Positions 19,010 through 30,703 of a stretch of DNA of 64,000 bases are shown one piece after another; positions within the stretch are counted from its first letter, which is position 1, and each line of letters starts with the position of its first letter. The notes under the pieces were generated by a model that made no database searches, was not told where the DNA came from, and worked only from the letters and a program-made list of their open reading frames with translations. This DNA comes from an uncultured Pelagibacteraceae bacterium (GTDB lineage Bacteria; Pseudomonadota; Alphaproteobacteria; Pelagibacterales; Pelagibacteraceae), in contig CABYCK010000003.1 in assembly GCA_902517535.1 (NCBI GenBank), positions 1 through 64,000 on the forward strand, read 5' to 3'. A program made the position numbers and the translations under genes.

Positions 19010-19753
19010 ATGGAAATCAATTTTAATCAATTAAAAAGATTCGAAAAACAAATAATTTTAAAAAAAATTGGTATAGCGGGTCAAAAAAGAATTTTTTCTG
19101 CTAAGGTTTTGATAATAGGCTTGGGAGGTTTAGGATGTCCATTAATCACTTATCTTGCAGCTTCTGGGGTAGGAAAAATTGGAGTTGTGGACTTTGATAA
19201 AGTTGAAATTTCTAATTTAAATAGACAAACACTTTTTAATTCTAGCGATATTGGCAAATTTAAAGTCTTACAAGTTAAAAAGGCAATTCACAGGATAAAT
19301 AAAAATATAAAAGTTATTACTTTTAAAAATAAACTTACATTTAAAAATATAAATAAGATTTTAAATAATTTTGATATTATTTGTGATGGAACTGACAATT
19401 TTGAAACAAGATATCTAATAAACGATTATTGTTTAAAAAATAAAAAAATATTAATTTCATCAGCAATTAGTAAATTTGATGGGCAAATGATAAAATTTGA
19501 TTTTAGAAAAAAAGGACCTTGTTATAGATGTTTTATGCCTAGTCAACCTGATTTTGAAAATAATTGTCAAACTGAAGGAATATTTTCACCTGTAGGAGGA
19601 ATAATGGGATCACTTCAAGCTAATGAGGTTTTAAAAACAATTTTAAACAAAAAAAATACCCATAGTTGTAATTTATTAATATTTGATGCTCTCAAAACAG
19701 AATTTAGAAAATCAAAGGTATCTATTAATCCAAAATGTATAAACAGATGCTAA
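19010..19753 (+). CDS. MoeB/ThiF/HesA-family adenylyltransferase
   Basis: E1-like enzyme that adenylates the C-terminus of a ubiquitin-like sulfur carrier (MoaD for molybdopterin, ThiS for thiamine). It has the ATP-binding GLGGLGCPLITYLAASGVG near 39, the catalytic-type DFDKVEISNLNRQTLF near 63, DGTDNFETRYLIND near 125, and the first zinc-binding pair CYRCFMP near 177; CINRC at the extreme C-terminus can supply the second pair. No rhodanese domain is attached. The sequence does not decide between MoeB and ThiF, and no MoaD or ThiS gene is adjacent. The SH3-like gene starts inside its last codons. Confidence 0.85.
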   Translation: MEINFNQLKRFEKQIILKKIGIAGQKRIFSAKVLIIGLGGLGCPLITYLAASGVGKIGVVDFDKVEISNLNRQTLFNSSDIGKFKVLQVKKAIHRINKNIKVITFKNKLTFKNINKILNNFDIICDGTDNFETRYLINDYCLKNKKILISSAISKFDGQMIKFDFRKKGPCYRCFMPSQPDFENNCQTEGIFSPVGGIMGSLQANEVLKTILNKKNTHSCNLLIFDALKTEFRKSKVSINPKCINRC

Positions 19754-20193
19754 AATATTTAATTTTTTTTTTTAGTTTTTTATCAATTTCAAATATTTGT
19801 TTTTCAAATGATGAATATTTTTTAACTTTAAGATATGACGAAGTTAATCTTAGACAAGGTCCCTCATCTAAATATCCCATAAAAATTTTTTATAAAAAAA
19901 AATTTTTGCCAGTCTTAATTCAAGATCAATCTGATAATTATAGAAAAATAAGGGATCATGAAAACAACACTGGTTGGATACATATATCTCAATTATCCAA
20001 AAAAAAAGCTGCGATTGTTATTGACGAAGAACTAATAATGTTTAAAAATCCTACGTTATACTCTAAACCTATAGCTATTTTAAAAAAAGGACGCCTTACA
20101 AAAATAATAAAATGCAAGGATGAATGGTGCAAGGCTAAATCAGATTTTTACAAAGGTTGGTTGAAAAAAGATGGTTTGTGGGGTTTGCTTTAG
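19735..20193 (+). CDS. exported SH3-like domain protein
   Basis: Small predicted periplasmic protein. A signal peptide with a Phe/Leu-rich core (LIFFFSFLSISNICFS) precedes a bacterial SH3 domain: RYDEVNLRQGPSSKYPI near 33 and GWIHISQL near 80 are typical. A second, weaker SH3-like unit ends in WCKAKSDFYKGWLKKDGLWG. Such domains often bind peptidoglycan. The first ATG at 19735 overlaps the preceding gene by 19 bases; the ATG at 19747 is an equally plausible start. The stop codon interlocks with the convergent DUF2061 gene in TTAG (20190-20193). Confidence 0.75.
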   Translation: MYKQMLKYLIFFFSFLSISNICFSNDEYFLTLRYDEVNLRQGPSSKYPIKIFYKKKFLPVLIQDQSDNYRKIRDHENNTGWIHISQLSKKKAAIVIDEELIMFKNPTLYSKPIAILKKGRLTKIIKCKDEWCKAKSDFYKGWLKKDGLWGLL

Positions 20194-20432
20194 GATTTAA
20201 TCTTTGAGGCCCAAAACTTATCTAATAAAAAATACCATACAGCATTAGCTAATGGTTCTACTATTGCATCAGTTAAAGCTATCATAAAAGATACATCCGC
20301 TATTAACATTAGAACTGTAATGGCTATTAAAAAGTGACCAATCGTATAAACTATTGTTCTTAAAATTGAACCCTTGTTATTATTATATACTTCTTTTGCT
20401 GAGTTAAAAATTCCTGAAGTCAATTCAGTCAT
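20190..20432 (-). CDS. DUF2061 small membrane protein
   Basis: An 80-residue protein with two hydrophobic segments, about residues 25-50 (SILRTIVYTIGHFLIAITVL) and 52-72, resembling the DUF2061 family of predicted inner-membrane proteins. Function is unknown. It begins one base after the katG stop on the same strand, so it is likely to be expressed with katG; whether that reflects a shared role is open. Confidence 0.7.
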   Translation of the reverse strand: MTELTSGIFNSAKEVYNNNKGSILRTIVYTIGHFLIAITVLMLIADVSFMIALTDAIVEPLANAVWYFLLDKFWASKIKS

Positions 20433-20433
20433 G

Positions 20434-22650
<2,217 letters not shown>

Positions 22651-22666
22651 AGTCAATAAAAGATAA

Positions 22667-23089
22667 CTATTTTTGAATTCTAATTACAACTTCAAGATTT
22701 TTAATCTTTTTACCTTTTGGAGGCGTTGGAATTTTGCTTAGTCTTATTTGACTATAACGAATATCAGTAAGTTCTTTACTTCCCTCATCATAAAAGTGAT
22801 GGTGCGACTTAATGTTCGTGTCGTAGTAACTTTTGTTTTTACTAGTTAAAATTTCTTTTAAGTAGCCAGCACTAGTAAATGCTTCAACTGTATTATAGAT
22901 AGTTGCTAAAGAAACTTTCGTAACTCCATTTTTATTTATTTTTTTATTTAACGTCTCAACTGTAAAATGAAAAGTTTTATCACTATCAAATAAACTTTTA
23001 GCTATTAAAACTCTTTGTTTAGTGGGCCTGAGGCCTGAAGTTCTTAATTTATTTACTATTTCGTTCTTTTGGTTCATAAACTTAATCAT
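22667..23089 (-). CDS. irr: Irr-type iron/haem response regulator, Fur superfamily
   Basis: Winged-helix regulator of the Fur superfamily that couples gene control to haem and iron status in alphaproteobacteria. The DNA-binding region is LRPTKQRVLIAKSLF (20-34) and VSLATIYNTVEAF (59-71). The triple histidine SHHHFYDEG (95-103) is the Irr hallmark used for haem binding, while the Fur-type zinc ligands are incomplete. The N-terminal haem regulatory motif of Bradyrhizobium Irr is absent, as in many Irr proteins. It is divergent from fabA, the conserved irr-fabABI arrangement, and lies directly upstream of katG on the same strand. PerR is an alternative but less fitting. Confidence 0.85.
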   Translation of the reverse strand: MIKFMNQKNEIVNKLRTSGLRPTKQRVLIAKSLFDSDKTFHFTVETLNKKINKNGVTKVSLATIYNTVEAFTSAGYLKEILTSKNKSYYDTNIKSHHHFYDEGSKELTDIRYSQIRLSKIPTPPKGKKIKNLEVVIRIQK

Positions 23090-23159
23090 TTATTGATATA
23101 ATTTATAATTATTTATATAAAATTGTATATAAATCAAGTAAAAACTACTAACTTAACCT

Positions 23160-23663
23160 ATGCAAAAAAATAGTTATAGCTACGATGAATTAATTTCTTG
23201 TGGTAAGGGAAAGTTGTTTGGTGAAGGTAATGCTAAACTACCTTTGCCCCCAATGTTAATGTTTAACAGAATAACAGAAATTCAGAAAGATGCGGGTGAA
23301 TTTAAAAAGGGATTCATTAAAGCAGAATTAGATATAAAAGATAATTTGTGGTTTTTTGACTGTCATTTTCAAAATGATCCTGTGATGCCAGGATGTTTAG
23401 GTTTAGATGCTATGTGGCAGTTAGTCGGCTTTTATTTAGGTTGGATAGGTGAACCTGGAAAAGGAAGGGCTTTAGGAGTTAATGCCGTAAAATTTACAGG
23501 AGAAGTATTGAAAAACGTTAAAATAGCCACCTATGAAATTAATATGAAAAGAATTTTAAAAAAAGAAGGTGCTGTAGTAGGATTAGCTAATGGTATACTA
23601 AATGCTGACGGGAAAATAATTTATAAAGCTGAAAATTTAAAAGTAGGATTGTTTAAATCATGA
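23160..23663 (+). CDS. fabA: 3-hydroxydecanoyl-ACP dehydratase/isomerase
   Basis: Introduces the double bond of unsaturated fatty acids by dehydrating and isomerising the C10 intermediate. The hot-dog fold protein (167 aa) has the catalytic His in [15 protein letters not shown] near 70, and [18 protein letters not shown], whose Asp is the second catalytic residue, near 78. It overlaps fabB by 4 bases (ATGA, 23660-23663) and is the first gene of fabA-fabB-fabI. Confidence 0.96.
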   Translation: MQKNSYSYDELISCGKGKLFGEGNAKLPLPPMLMFNRITEIQKDAGEFKKGFIKAELDIKDNLWFFDCHFQNDPVMPGCLGLDAMWQLVGFYLGWIGEPGKGRALGVNAVKFTGEVLKNVKIATYEINMKRILKKEGAVVGLANGILNADGKIIYKAENLKVGLFKS

Positions 23664-24871
23664 AAAGAGTAGTTATAACTGGTATTGGTGTCGTATCTTG
23701 CCTTGGTAATAATCAAGACGAAGTTTACAAATCTCTTTTAAATTCAAAATCCGGAATTTCATTTTCTGAAGAATATAAAGAATATAATTTAAAAAGTAAT
23801 ATTCATGGTAAACCAAATATTAAACTTGAAGATCATGTAGACAGAAAATTTATAAGATTTATGGGACCCGGCTCTGCTTACAATTATATATCCATGCATG
23901 AAGCTGTAAAAGACTCTGGGTTAGAAGAAAAAGATGTGAGCAACATTTTAACAGGAATGATTATGGGATCAGGAGGTCCTTCAATTGAAAATGTTATACT
24001 AGCAGCTGACAAAACAAGAGCAAAAAGTCCAAAAAGAATGGGTCCTTTTGTAGTCCCAAGAACAATGTCAAGCACAGCTTCAGCAACGTTAGCTGTTCCT
24101 TTTAAAATTAAAGGTGTTAATTACACAATTAGTTCAGCATGCGCAACAAGTGGTCATTGTATAGGTAACGCAATGGAATTAATTCAACTCGGTAAACAGA
24201 AAATTATTTTTGCGGGTGGTAGTGATGAGGTGCATTTTGCAATGACTGCAATGTTTGATGCAATGACAGCTTTATCCTCGAAATATAATAATACCCCTGA
24301 AAAAGCTTCAAGACCATATGATAAAACTAGAGATGGATTCGTTATATCAGGAGGTGGTGGTGTAGTAGTTTTAGAAGAATACGAGCATGCCAAAGCAAGA
24401 GGTGCAAAAATTTATGCAGAACTAACAGGCTACGGCGCAACATCTGATGGTTATGATATGGTGGCTCCATCGGGAGAGGGTGCGGTTAGATGTATGGAGA
24501 TGGCTTTAAAAACTGCTAAGAATAAAATTGATTATATAAACACTCACGGTACTTCAACTCCAGTAGGTGATATTACTGAATTGAAAGCAGTTGGAAAAGT
24601 ATTTAATGAGTATAAACCTAAAATTAGTTCGACAAAATCTTTAGCTGGTCATTCTTTAGGAGCTACTTCTGTACATGAAGCTATTTACAGTCTAATTATG
24701 ATGAAAAATAATTTTATTGCTGCTTCGGCTAATATTACTGACATGGACGAGGAGGCAAAAAAGTATCCTATAGTTACTAAAGTTGAAAAAGATATTACTT
24801 TGAATTCTGTAATGTCAAACAGTTTTGGTTTTGGTGGAACTAATGCAACTTTAGTTTTTGAAAAGGTATAA
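23660..24871 (+). CDS. fabB: 3-oxoacyl-ACP synthase I
   Basis: Condensing enzyme that elongates unsaturated acyl chains after FabA. The nucleophile is Cys160 in [10 protein letters not shown], and the two catalytic histidines are in [11 protein letters not shown] near 293 and AGHSLGATS near 328. The glycine-rich end [13 protein letters not shown] is typical. Length 403 is normal. Overlap with fabA suggests translational coupling; fabI follows after 3 bases. Confidence 0.96.
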   Translation: MKRVVITGIGVVSCLGNNQDEVYKSLLNSKSGISFSEEYKEYNLKSNIHGKPNIKLEDHVDRKFIRFMGPGSAYNYISMHEAVKDSGLEEKDVSNILTGMIMGSGGPSIENVILAADKTRAKSPKRMGPFVVPRTMSSTASATLAVPFKIKGVNYTISSACATSGHCIGNAMELIQLGKQKIIFAGGSDEVHFAMTAMFDAMTALSSKYNNTPEKASRPYDKTRDGFVISGGGGVVVLEEYEHAKARGAKIYAELTGYGATSDGYDMVAPSGEGAVRCMEMALKTAKNKIDYINTHGTSTPVGDITELKAVGKVFNEYKPKISSTKSLAGHSLGATSVHEAIYSLIMMKNNFIAASANITDMDEEAKKYPIVTKVEKDITLNSVMSNSFGFGGTNATLVFEKV

Positions 24872-24874
24872 TAA

Positions 24875-25660
24875 ATGGATTTGATGAAAGGAAAAAAGGG
24901 TTTGATTATGGGCGTTGCGAATGAACGTTCAATTGCATGGGGTATTTCACAAAAACTTGCTGGCGCAGGAGCGGAATTAGCTTTTACCTATTTAGGTGAA
25001 GCTTTAAAAAAAAGAGTTATTCCATTAGCAGAAAAGCTTAACTCAAATTTAACTTTTAGCTGTGATGTGGAAAAAAAAGATGAAGTAATTAAGCTTTTTG
25101 AAGATATAAAATCTAAGTGGGGTCAAATTGATTTTGTAGTACATGCTATAGCTTTTTCGGATAAATCAGAATTATCCGGAGAATACTTAAATACCTCTAG
25201 AGAAAATTTTTTAAAAAGTATGTTAATTTCTTGTTTTTCTTTTACAGAAGTGGCTAGAGAGGCATCCAAGATTATGAAAGAGAATGGTAGTATGCTTACT
25301 CTTACTTATGAATCAACAAAAGCTATACCAAATTATAACGTAATGGGTGTTTGTAAATCTGCACTAGAATCAAGCGTAAAATATCTAGCAAGAGATTTAG
25401 GAACAAAAAAAATTAGAGTAAATGCAATTAGCGCTGGACCTATTAAAACACTCGCCGCTTCAGCTATTGGAGATGCAAAATTTTTATACAAATGGAATGA
25501 AGACCACTCTTTTTTAAAAAGAAACGTAGATATAAACGATGTTGGAAACTCTGCCTTATATTTAATTAGTAACCTTTCTGCCGGCGTTACAGGTGAAATT
25601 CATTACGTCGACGCTGGATATAACAAAGTAGGTATGCCAAATCCTAAGAATATCTCATAG
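24875..25660 (+). CDS. fabI: enoyl-ACP reductase FabI
   Basis: NADH-dependent short-chain dehydrogenase finishing each elongation cycle. The FabI-specific N-terminal GVANERSIAWGISQKL replaces the usual TGxxxGxG, and the active site is Tyr-x6-Lys in YNVMGVCK near 150, preceded by LTYESTKAIPNY. SAGPIKTLAASAIGD near 190 is also FabI-type. Length 261 is normal. It is the last gene of the fabA-fabB-fabI operon. Confidence 0.96.
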   Translation: MDLMKGKKGLIMGVANERSIAWGISQKLAGAGAELAFTYLGEALKKRVIPLAEKLNSNLTFSCDVEKKDEVIKLFEDIKSKWGQIDFVVHAIAFSDKSELSGEYLNTSRENFLKSMLISCFSFTEVAREASKIMKENGSMLTLTYESTKAIPNYNVMGVCKSALESSVKYLARDLGTKKIRVNAISAGPIKTLAASAIGDAKFLYKWNEDHSFLKRNVDINDVGNSALYLISNLSAGVTGEIHYVDAGYNKVGMPNPKNIS

Positions 25661-25714
25661 TTTGCAAAATTTGCATGTCTGATCAATAAAATAAACAATT
25701 AAAATATCAATTTA

Positions 25715-25729
25715 AAGTTTATTAAACTT
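25715..25729. promoter_or_regulatory. 15-base palindrome upstream of the GNAT-like gene
   Basis: AAGTTTA-T-TAAACTT is a perfect palindrome with 7-base arms, ending 4 bases before the TTGGAGAAAA ribosome binding region of the gene at 25743. It may be an operator. In such A+T-rich DNA a chance origin is possible. Confidence 0.3.
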
Positions 25730-25742
25730 AATTGGAGAAAAA

Positions 25743-26258
25743 ATGAAAAAATTTAATCTTAATGTTAAGGAAAAATTAGATAGCTTTTTTGATTGGATAA
25801 AAGGTGCAGAACTTATTGAACTAAATTCCTGTGACACTAAAGAAGATCCAGTAAGACCTGAGTTAGATAATAAATTTAGAACCAGTTACGGACGTAAAAT
25901 ATTTGGTGTAAAATATAAAAACGAAATTTGTGCAATTATGTGTTTTGGTTTTACAAACGACATTCCTAGGAATGTTGAAGAACTTGATTTAATGACTAAA
26001 GACGCATACTTACAAAGCGCTCTTAGAGACCAAAATGTTGGCAAGATAGCGATTGCTTATACTGTTTGGTCCAAAAAAAAAGGAGGTGGAAAATTAATAG
26101 TTAAAGAAGTTTTTAAAAAAATTAAACAAACTAATCATTTAAATAGATTAATAACATTATCACCGTTAACAGATATGGCTAGGAATTTTCATTTACATAA
26201 TGGAGCCTTTGAACTTAGAGTAAATGAAACAACGCAAAATTTTGAATACAAAATATAA
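25743..26258 (+). CDS. GNAT-like protein of unknown substrate
   Basis: Not recognised as a named gene. The 171-residue protein looks like an acetyltransferase fold: a beta-rich stretch (FGVKYKNEICAIMCFGF near 53), a hinge IAIAYTVWSKKKGGGKLIVK near 100-119 resembling the acetyl-CoA loop and helix, and TDMARNFHLHNGAF near 147, like the C-terminal GNAT motif with its Asn. It has no signal peptide. A good ribosome binding site (TTGGAG) precedes the ATG, and 82 bases separate it from fabI, so it probably has its own promoter. Substrate cannot be inferred. Confidence 0.55.
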   Translation: MKKFNLNVKEKLDSFFDWIKGAELIELNSCDTKEDPVRPELDNKFRTSYGRKIFGVKYKNEICAIMCFGFTNDIPRNVEELDLMTKDAYLQSALRDQNVGKIAIAYTVWSKKKGGGKLIVKEVFKKIKQTNHLNRLITLSPLTDMARNFHLHNGAFELRVNETTQNFEYKI

Positions 26259-26259
26259 A

Positions 26260-27024
26260 CTATTTTAAAAATCTAATAGCTTTTAAAGACTTTTCTATTG
26301 AATAATTTACGATATTTTTAAAAAAATTAGATTTATTAAGAGTCAATATATAATTTATGTCAGTAATTTTACAATGATATTTTTCTATAAAATTTTCAAA
26401 TTTTTGAAAATAACTTTCATCCCAATAATTCAAATGAATTTGGGTAGATTGTATACCTACAGGTAAAAAAATTTCTCTATAAAATAATTGTGGAATAAAA
26501 AATAGATTAAACTTGTTAAATGGAAATATGCCATATCCATCGATAATAATTTTAATCCCAGATTTTTCTAACGCCTTAAAAGTGTTTAGGTCATAAGTGT
26601 GGTTCGGAGCAAAGAAAGATCTAACTTTAATATCTTTTTCCTTAAATTTTTGAAGACCTAATCTAACTTTAAGAATCTGATCGTCATAATTTAGTCCATA
26701 GAATTCTGAGAGACCCCCGTAATTAAAATAATCTTTTTTTTTAGTTTGCTGACTATAGACGTGAGAATATCCATGCATCGATATTTCCCAACCTTTTTTT
26801 TCCCAATCTTTTACTCTTTTCCAAAAATTTAAATTATTAGAATATTTCTTAAGCTCAAGATCTTTGTTGTCCGGTATAACACCTAATAAAGGTTTGATGT
26901 TGTATTTATCAAACAGTTTTTCACTTTTATCCATCAACTTCCAATTCATATTTTCTGCGATATCATCTATCCTAATTAACAAACCCGTATATTTTGATGT
27001 AGTTTTTTTTATTGAATTAAGCAT
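26260..27024 (-). CDS. DUF2334/polysaccharide-deacetylase-like protein
   Basis: Predicted NodB-fold deacetylase of the DUF2334 kind. The metal-binding Asp pair is in LLIRIDDIAENMNW near 16-29 and the His pair in ISMHGYSHVY near 90; RSFFAPNHTYDLNTF near 135 is the third family segment. No signal peptide is evident, so it may act on a cytoplasmic sugar or lipid-linked substrate. It is divergent from a GNAT-type gene (23 bases between). Lipopolysaccharide or glycan modification is a guess based on family habits. Confidence 0.65.
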   Translation of the reverse strand: MLNSIKKTTSKYTGLLIRIDDIAENMNWKLMDKSEKLFDKYNIKPLLGVIPDNKDLELKKYSNNLNFWKRVKDWEKKGWEISMHGYSHVYSQQTKKKDYFNYGGLSEFYGLNYDDQILKVRLGLQKFKEKDIKVRSFFAPNHTYDLNTFKALEKSGIKIIIDGYGIFPFNKFNLFFIPQLFYREIFLPVGIQSTQIHLNYWDESYFQKFENFIEKYHCKITDINYILTLNKSNFFKNIVNYSIEKSLKAIRFLK

Positions 27025-27047
27025 CTAAGTTTATAGTTTAGCTTAGA

Positions 27048-28001
27048 ATGAGCAAATTTCATATAAAAAAAATTTCGGAGATAGATCAAAATAAATTAAA
27101 AGATTTTTACTCAAATACATTTAAATTTGAAAAAAGTATTCAAGAACATTACTCATGGAGATATAGGTTAGGATATAATAATTTTGAACCTATTGTATTA
27201 TTAGTTAACGATGAAATATGCGGCCATGCTGGATTAATACCTGCAAATATAAAAATAGATAATAAAATTAGACAATGTATTTGGTTTACTGATTTCTTTG
27301 TTGATATTAAATATAGGTCACTAGGTTTTGGAAAACTTTTAACAAAAAAATGGATGAAAATATGCCCAATACAATTAACAATATGTAACCAAAAATCTTT
27401 AAAAGTATTTAAAAAACTAGATTGGTCTTACAATAATAACTTTATAAAAAAAATTAAAGTGTTTAACTACTTAAATACCATTCCTATTTTTAAAAATTTT
27501 AATATTTCACAGTTGTCCATAAAAAATTTTACGAAAGATATAAGTATAGAGAAAATTGAAAATAAAATAATCTCAAAATTAGTAGAGAAATGTGAAAATA
27601 AATACTCAAATGAAAAAACACATTTAATAAGAGATGAAAGTTGGTTTAAGTGGAGAATAATTAATTGTCCTTATAAAAAAGACATTTTCATATTGTATTT
27701 CAAAAACGAATATGTGGTTATTCATATATTTAAAAAAAATGGAATTAAAAGACTTAACATAGTTTTTTCTTTAAATGGGATTAACCAAGTTTTATTAAAT
27801 ACAGTTTCTAATTTTTCAAAAAAAAACAACATTGATTTTATGTCTTATATAGGTAAAAAAGAATTTTTTTTGGATGGAAATATACCTGGGCAAAAAAAAC
27901 TTAATTTTGCTTTTAACTCTGAGAATGCATTACAAGTTCAAGAAATAAGAGAAAATTTAAAAGACTTACAATTTATTGATAGTGATATTGATTTTATTTG
28001 A
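27048..28001 (+). CDS. GNAT-family acetyltransferase-like protein
   Basis: The N-terminal half (about 1-130) is a GNAT domain: WFTDFFVDIKYRSLGFGKLL contains the acetyl-CoA loop pattern R-x-x-G-x-G near 92-97, followed by the helix KKWMK. The C-terminal half (about 150-317) is Lys/Ile rich with ESWFKWRI-like sequence near 200 and no recognised motif, as in glycan-associated two-part GNAT proteins. Its start lies back to back with the deacetylase-like gene. The low complexity and strongly A/T-biased codons make it look more divergent than its core-gene neighbours. Substrate unknown. Confidence 0.6.
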   Translation: MSKFHIKKISEIDQNKLKDFYSNTFKFEKSIQEHYSWRYRLGYNNFEPIVLLVNDEICGHAGLIPANIKIDNKIRQCIWFTDFFVDIKYRSLGFGKLLTKKWMKICPIQLTICNQKSLKVFKKLDWSYNNNFIKKIKVFNYLNTIPIFKNFNISQLSIKNFTKDISIEKIENKIISKLVEKCENKYSNEKTHLIRDESWFKWRIINCPYKKDIFILYFKNEYVVIHIFKKNGIKRLNIVFSLNGINQVLLNTVSNFSKKNNIDFMSYIGKKEFFLDGNIPGQKKLNFAFNSENALQVQEIRENLKDLQFIDSDIDFI

Positions 28002-28002
28002 A

Positions 28003-30075
28003 TTAAATTGTTGCTTGTTTCATTGATAATTTAACTTTTCCTCTGTCAAATCCAACTACCTTGACCGAAACTTCATCGCCTTCTTTAACAACATCGCCTA
28101 CTTTTGCTACTCTTTTTGCCGCAAGTTCTGAAATATGTACTAAGCCATCTTGTTTACCTAGAAAATTAACAAAAGCTCCAAATTCCATAATCTTTACAAC
28201 TTTACCTTTGTAGATTTTTCCCATTTCAGGTTTAGCTATAAGGCTTTTAATAAACTCAATCGCTTTATTTCTTGATTCTTCATCCGGAGCTGCAACTGTA
28301 ACTTCTCCTGTATCTTTGACATCTACTTTTGCGCCAGAAGTCTCTACAATTTCTCTGATAGTTGCTCCACCTTTACCAATAACAGTAGCTATATCTTTTT
28401 TATCTACTTTCACTGTTTCCATTTTAGGTGTGTGTTTAGAAAATTCTTTTCTTGAAGATTTTATAGCTTTATTCATTTCTCCTAAAATATGTTCTCTTCC
28501 AGCTTTTGCTTGATCCAAAGCTTTTTCCATAATTTCAAATGTTATACCTGTAATTTTTATATCCATTTGAAGTGATGTTATGCCATCTTTAGTTCCAGCT
28601 ACTTTAAAATCCATGTCTCCAAGATGATCCTCGTCTCCTAAAATATCAGATAAAACAGAAAATTTTTCTCCTTCTTTTATTAAACCCATCGCAATTCCTG
28701 CAACAGGTTCTTTGATCGGTACACCCGCATCCATTAAAGATAAAGAAGTTCCACAAACAGTTGCCATTGAAGAAGATCCATTCGACTCAGTAATTTCAGA
28801 TACAACTCTTAAAGTGTAAGGAAAATTTTCTTTTTTTGGTAATGATGAATTAATTGCTCTCCATGCTAATTTTCCATGGCCTATTTCTCTTCTGCCTGTT
28901 CCAATTCTTCCGCATTCACCAACTGAAAATGGCGGAAAATTATAGTGAAGCATAAAGCTAGATCTATGCATACCATCTAAACTTTCTAGTCTTTGTTCAT
29001 CATCACTCATTCCTAAAGTAGTTACAACTAAAGCTTGAGTTTCGCCTCTTGTAAATAAAGCTGAACCGTGAGTTCTTGGCAAAACCCCCACTTCACATTT
29101 AATTTGTCTAACATCTGAAAGACCCCTTCCATCAATTCTTTTTTTGTCTTTTAAAATTGCTGTTCTAACAATATCTTTTTCTAGTGATTTAAGTTGTGAC
29201 ATTGCTTGATTTTCAGTTACATTCTCGTCTTCAGAGAACATTTCTTTACATCTGGTATCAATTTCTGAAATAGCATTTGATCTTTTCTTCTTATCGATTT
29301 CTTTAAATGCTTTTCTTAAATCTGATTCAAATGTGCTGGTTATTTTTTTCTTTAATTCAGATTGATCAATCTCTTCAATTTCCCACTTTGGTTTTCCTGC
29401 TTTTTTTGCTAAAGACTCAATTGCTTTAATTATTGGTACAAAATTTTCATGTCCAAATTTAACCGCATCTAACATCACTTTTTCTTTCAGTCCTGTGGCT
29501 TGTGACTCAACCATTAAAACTGCATCTTTAGTTCCTGCTACAACTAAATCTAATTCAGACTCTTTTAATTCTTCAGGAGAAGGATTTAGTAAATATTTAT
29601 TTTCTTTATAACCAACTCTACTTGCGGCTATTGGACCTTGAAAAGGCAAACCTGAAATTGCTAAAGCTGCAGATGAAGCAATTATTGATAAAATATCTGG
29701 CTGATTTTCTCCATCATAAGATAAAACTGTCGGTAATACTTGAACTTCATTCATAAAACTTGCAGGAAATAGTGGTCTGATCGGTCTATCAATTAATCTT
29801 GAGATTAATGTCTCGGCTTCAGTTGGTCTTGCTTCCCTTTTAAAATATCCTCCGGGTATTTTTCCTGCAGCATAGTATTTTTCTTGGTAATTAACAGATA
29901 ATGGAAAATAATCTTGTCCATCTTTTAAATTTTTTGCACCTACTGCAGTTGCAATCACAACTGTTTCTCCACAAGTAGCTATTACTGCTCCGTCTGCTTG
30001 GCGAGCAACTTTTCCTGTTTCTAAAATTATTTTTTTATTATTTATCTCAATTTCTTCTTTATGAATTTTAAACAT
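28003..30075 (-). CDS. pnp: polyribonucleotide nucleotidyltransferase
   Basis: Phosphate-dependent 3'-5' exoribonuclease, a trimer central to RNA decay. Two RNase PH-like cores are visible ([20 protein letters not shown] near 78 and [20 protein letters not shown] near 385), with the catalytic DxxxDxxxxxG-type segment [19 protein letters not shown] near 480, then a KH domain ([18 protein letters not shown] near 565) and an S1 domain ([18 protein letters not shown] near 622). Length 690 is normal. Last gene of the supercluster, starting at the rpsO stop codon. Confidence 0.97.
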   Translation of the reverse strand: MFKIHKEEIEINNKKIILETGKVARQADGAVIATCGETVVIATAVGAKNLKDGQDYFPLSVNYQEKYYAAGKIPGGYFKREARPTEAETLISRLIDRPIRPLFPASFMNEVQVLPTVLSYDGENQPDILSIIASSAALAISGLPFQGPIAASRVGYKENKYLLNPSPEELKESELDLVVAGTKDAVLMVESQATGLKEKVMLDAVKFGHENFVPIIKAIESLAKKAGKPKWEIEEIDQSELKKKITSTFESDLRKAFKEIDKKKRSNAISEIDTRCKEMFSEDENVTENQAMSQLKSLEKDIVRTAILKDKKRIDGRGLSDVRQIKCEVGVLPRTHGSALFTRGETQALVVTTLGMSDDEQRLESLDGMHRSSFMLHYNFPPFSVGECGRIGTGRREIGHGKLAWRAINSSLPKKENFPYTLRVVSEITESNGSSSMATVCGTSLSLMDAGVPIKEPVAGIAMGLIKEGEKFSVLSDILGDEDHLGDMDFKVAGTKDGITSLQMDIKITGITFEIMEKALDQAKAGREHILGEMNKAIKSSRKEFSKHTPKMETVKVDKKDIATVIGKGGATIREIVETSGAKVDVKDTGEVTVAAPDEESRNKAIEFIKSLIAKPEMGKIYKGKVVKIMEFGAFVNFLGKQDGLVHISELAAKRVAKVGDVVKEGDEVSVKVVGFDRGKVKLSMKQATI

Positions 30076-30335
30076 TATTTTCTCAAGTTAAGTTGTTTTA
30101 TTACTTTTTGATAAGACTCAGGGTTTTTCTTTCTAAGATAACTAAGAAGCTTTTTTCGCTTATTAACTGATTTAGTTAAACCTAAAGTTGAGTGTTTATC
30201 TTTTTTAAATTTTTTAAAATGATCGGAAAGTTTTGATATTTTATTAGTTAGAAGACCAATCTGTATTTCTGTTGATCCTACATCTTTCTGATTGGTGGCT
30301 AAAGATTTAATTATATCTTTTTTTTTCTGCATCAT
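30075..30335 (-). CDS. rpsO: 30S ribosomal protein S15
   Basis: Binds the central domain of 16S rRNA. The 86-residue protein carries the family pattern [20 protein letters not shown] near 20-39 and [20 protein letters not shown] near 60. Either of two consecutive ATG codons could start it. It overlaps the 3' end of rbfA by 29 bases; truB, which normally separates these two genes, is absent. Confidence 0.95.
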   Translation of the reverse strand: MMQKKKDIIKSLATNQKDVGSTEIQIGLLTNKISKLSDHFKKFKKDKHSTLGLTKSVNKRKKLLSYLRKKNPESYQKVIKQLNLRK

Positions 30336-30693
30336 TTAACTTTGTCTCTTTAATTATCTTCTCTATCTTTTCAGCATATTCGAATGAGTTATCCTCTACA
30401 AATGTGAGCTTAGGAAGAAACTTAATATCTAACCTTTTAGATAGAGCTCTTCTAACAAGATGTGAGTATTCCGTCAAGGTAGTAACTGTTTCTTTAGTGT
30501 CTATTCCTCCTAAAGGTATTACATAAACTCTTGCTGTTTTAAGGTCTGGTGTCATTCTCACTTCAGTTACTGTTATTAATTTTGAATTTATAGAGGGAAT
30601 TTTTGCTTCATTCCTAATAAATAGCTCACCTAAATTTTGTTTTACTAGCTCTCCTACTCTTAGTTGTCTTTGTGAAAATATCTTTTGTGTCAT
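30307..30693 (-). CDS. rbfA: ribosome-binding factor A
   Basis: KH-fold assembly factor for the 30S subunit. The 128-residue protein shows QRQLRVGELVKQNLGELF near 7, ITVTEVRMTPDLKTARVYV near 40 and the terminal PKLTFVEDNSFEYAEKIEKI near 95. It follows infB closely (10 bases) and runs 29 bases into rpsO. Confidence 0.93.
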   Translation of the reverse strand: MTQKIFSQRQLRVGELVKQNLGELFIRNEAKIPSINSKLITVTEVRMTPDLKTARVYVIPLGGIDTKETVTTLTEYSHLVRRALSKRLDIKFLPKLTFVEDNSFEYAEKIEKIIKETKLNDAEKKRYN

Positions 30694-30703
30694 TATTTTT
30701 ATG

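Noticed and set aside
23112-23133. Inverted repeat TTTATATA/TATATAAA between irr and fabA
   Set aside because: It is a perfect 8-base repeat but composed almost only of A and T in a very A+T-rich promoter, so chance is a sufficient explanation.
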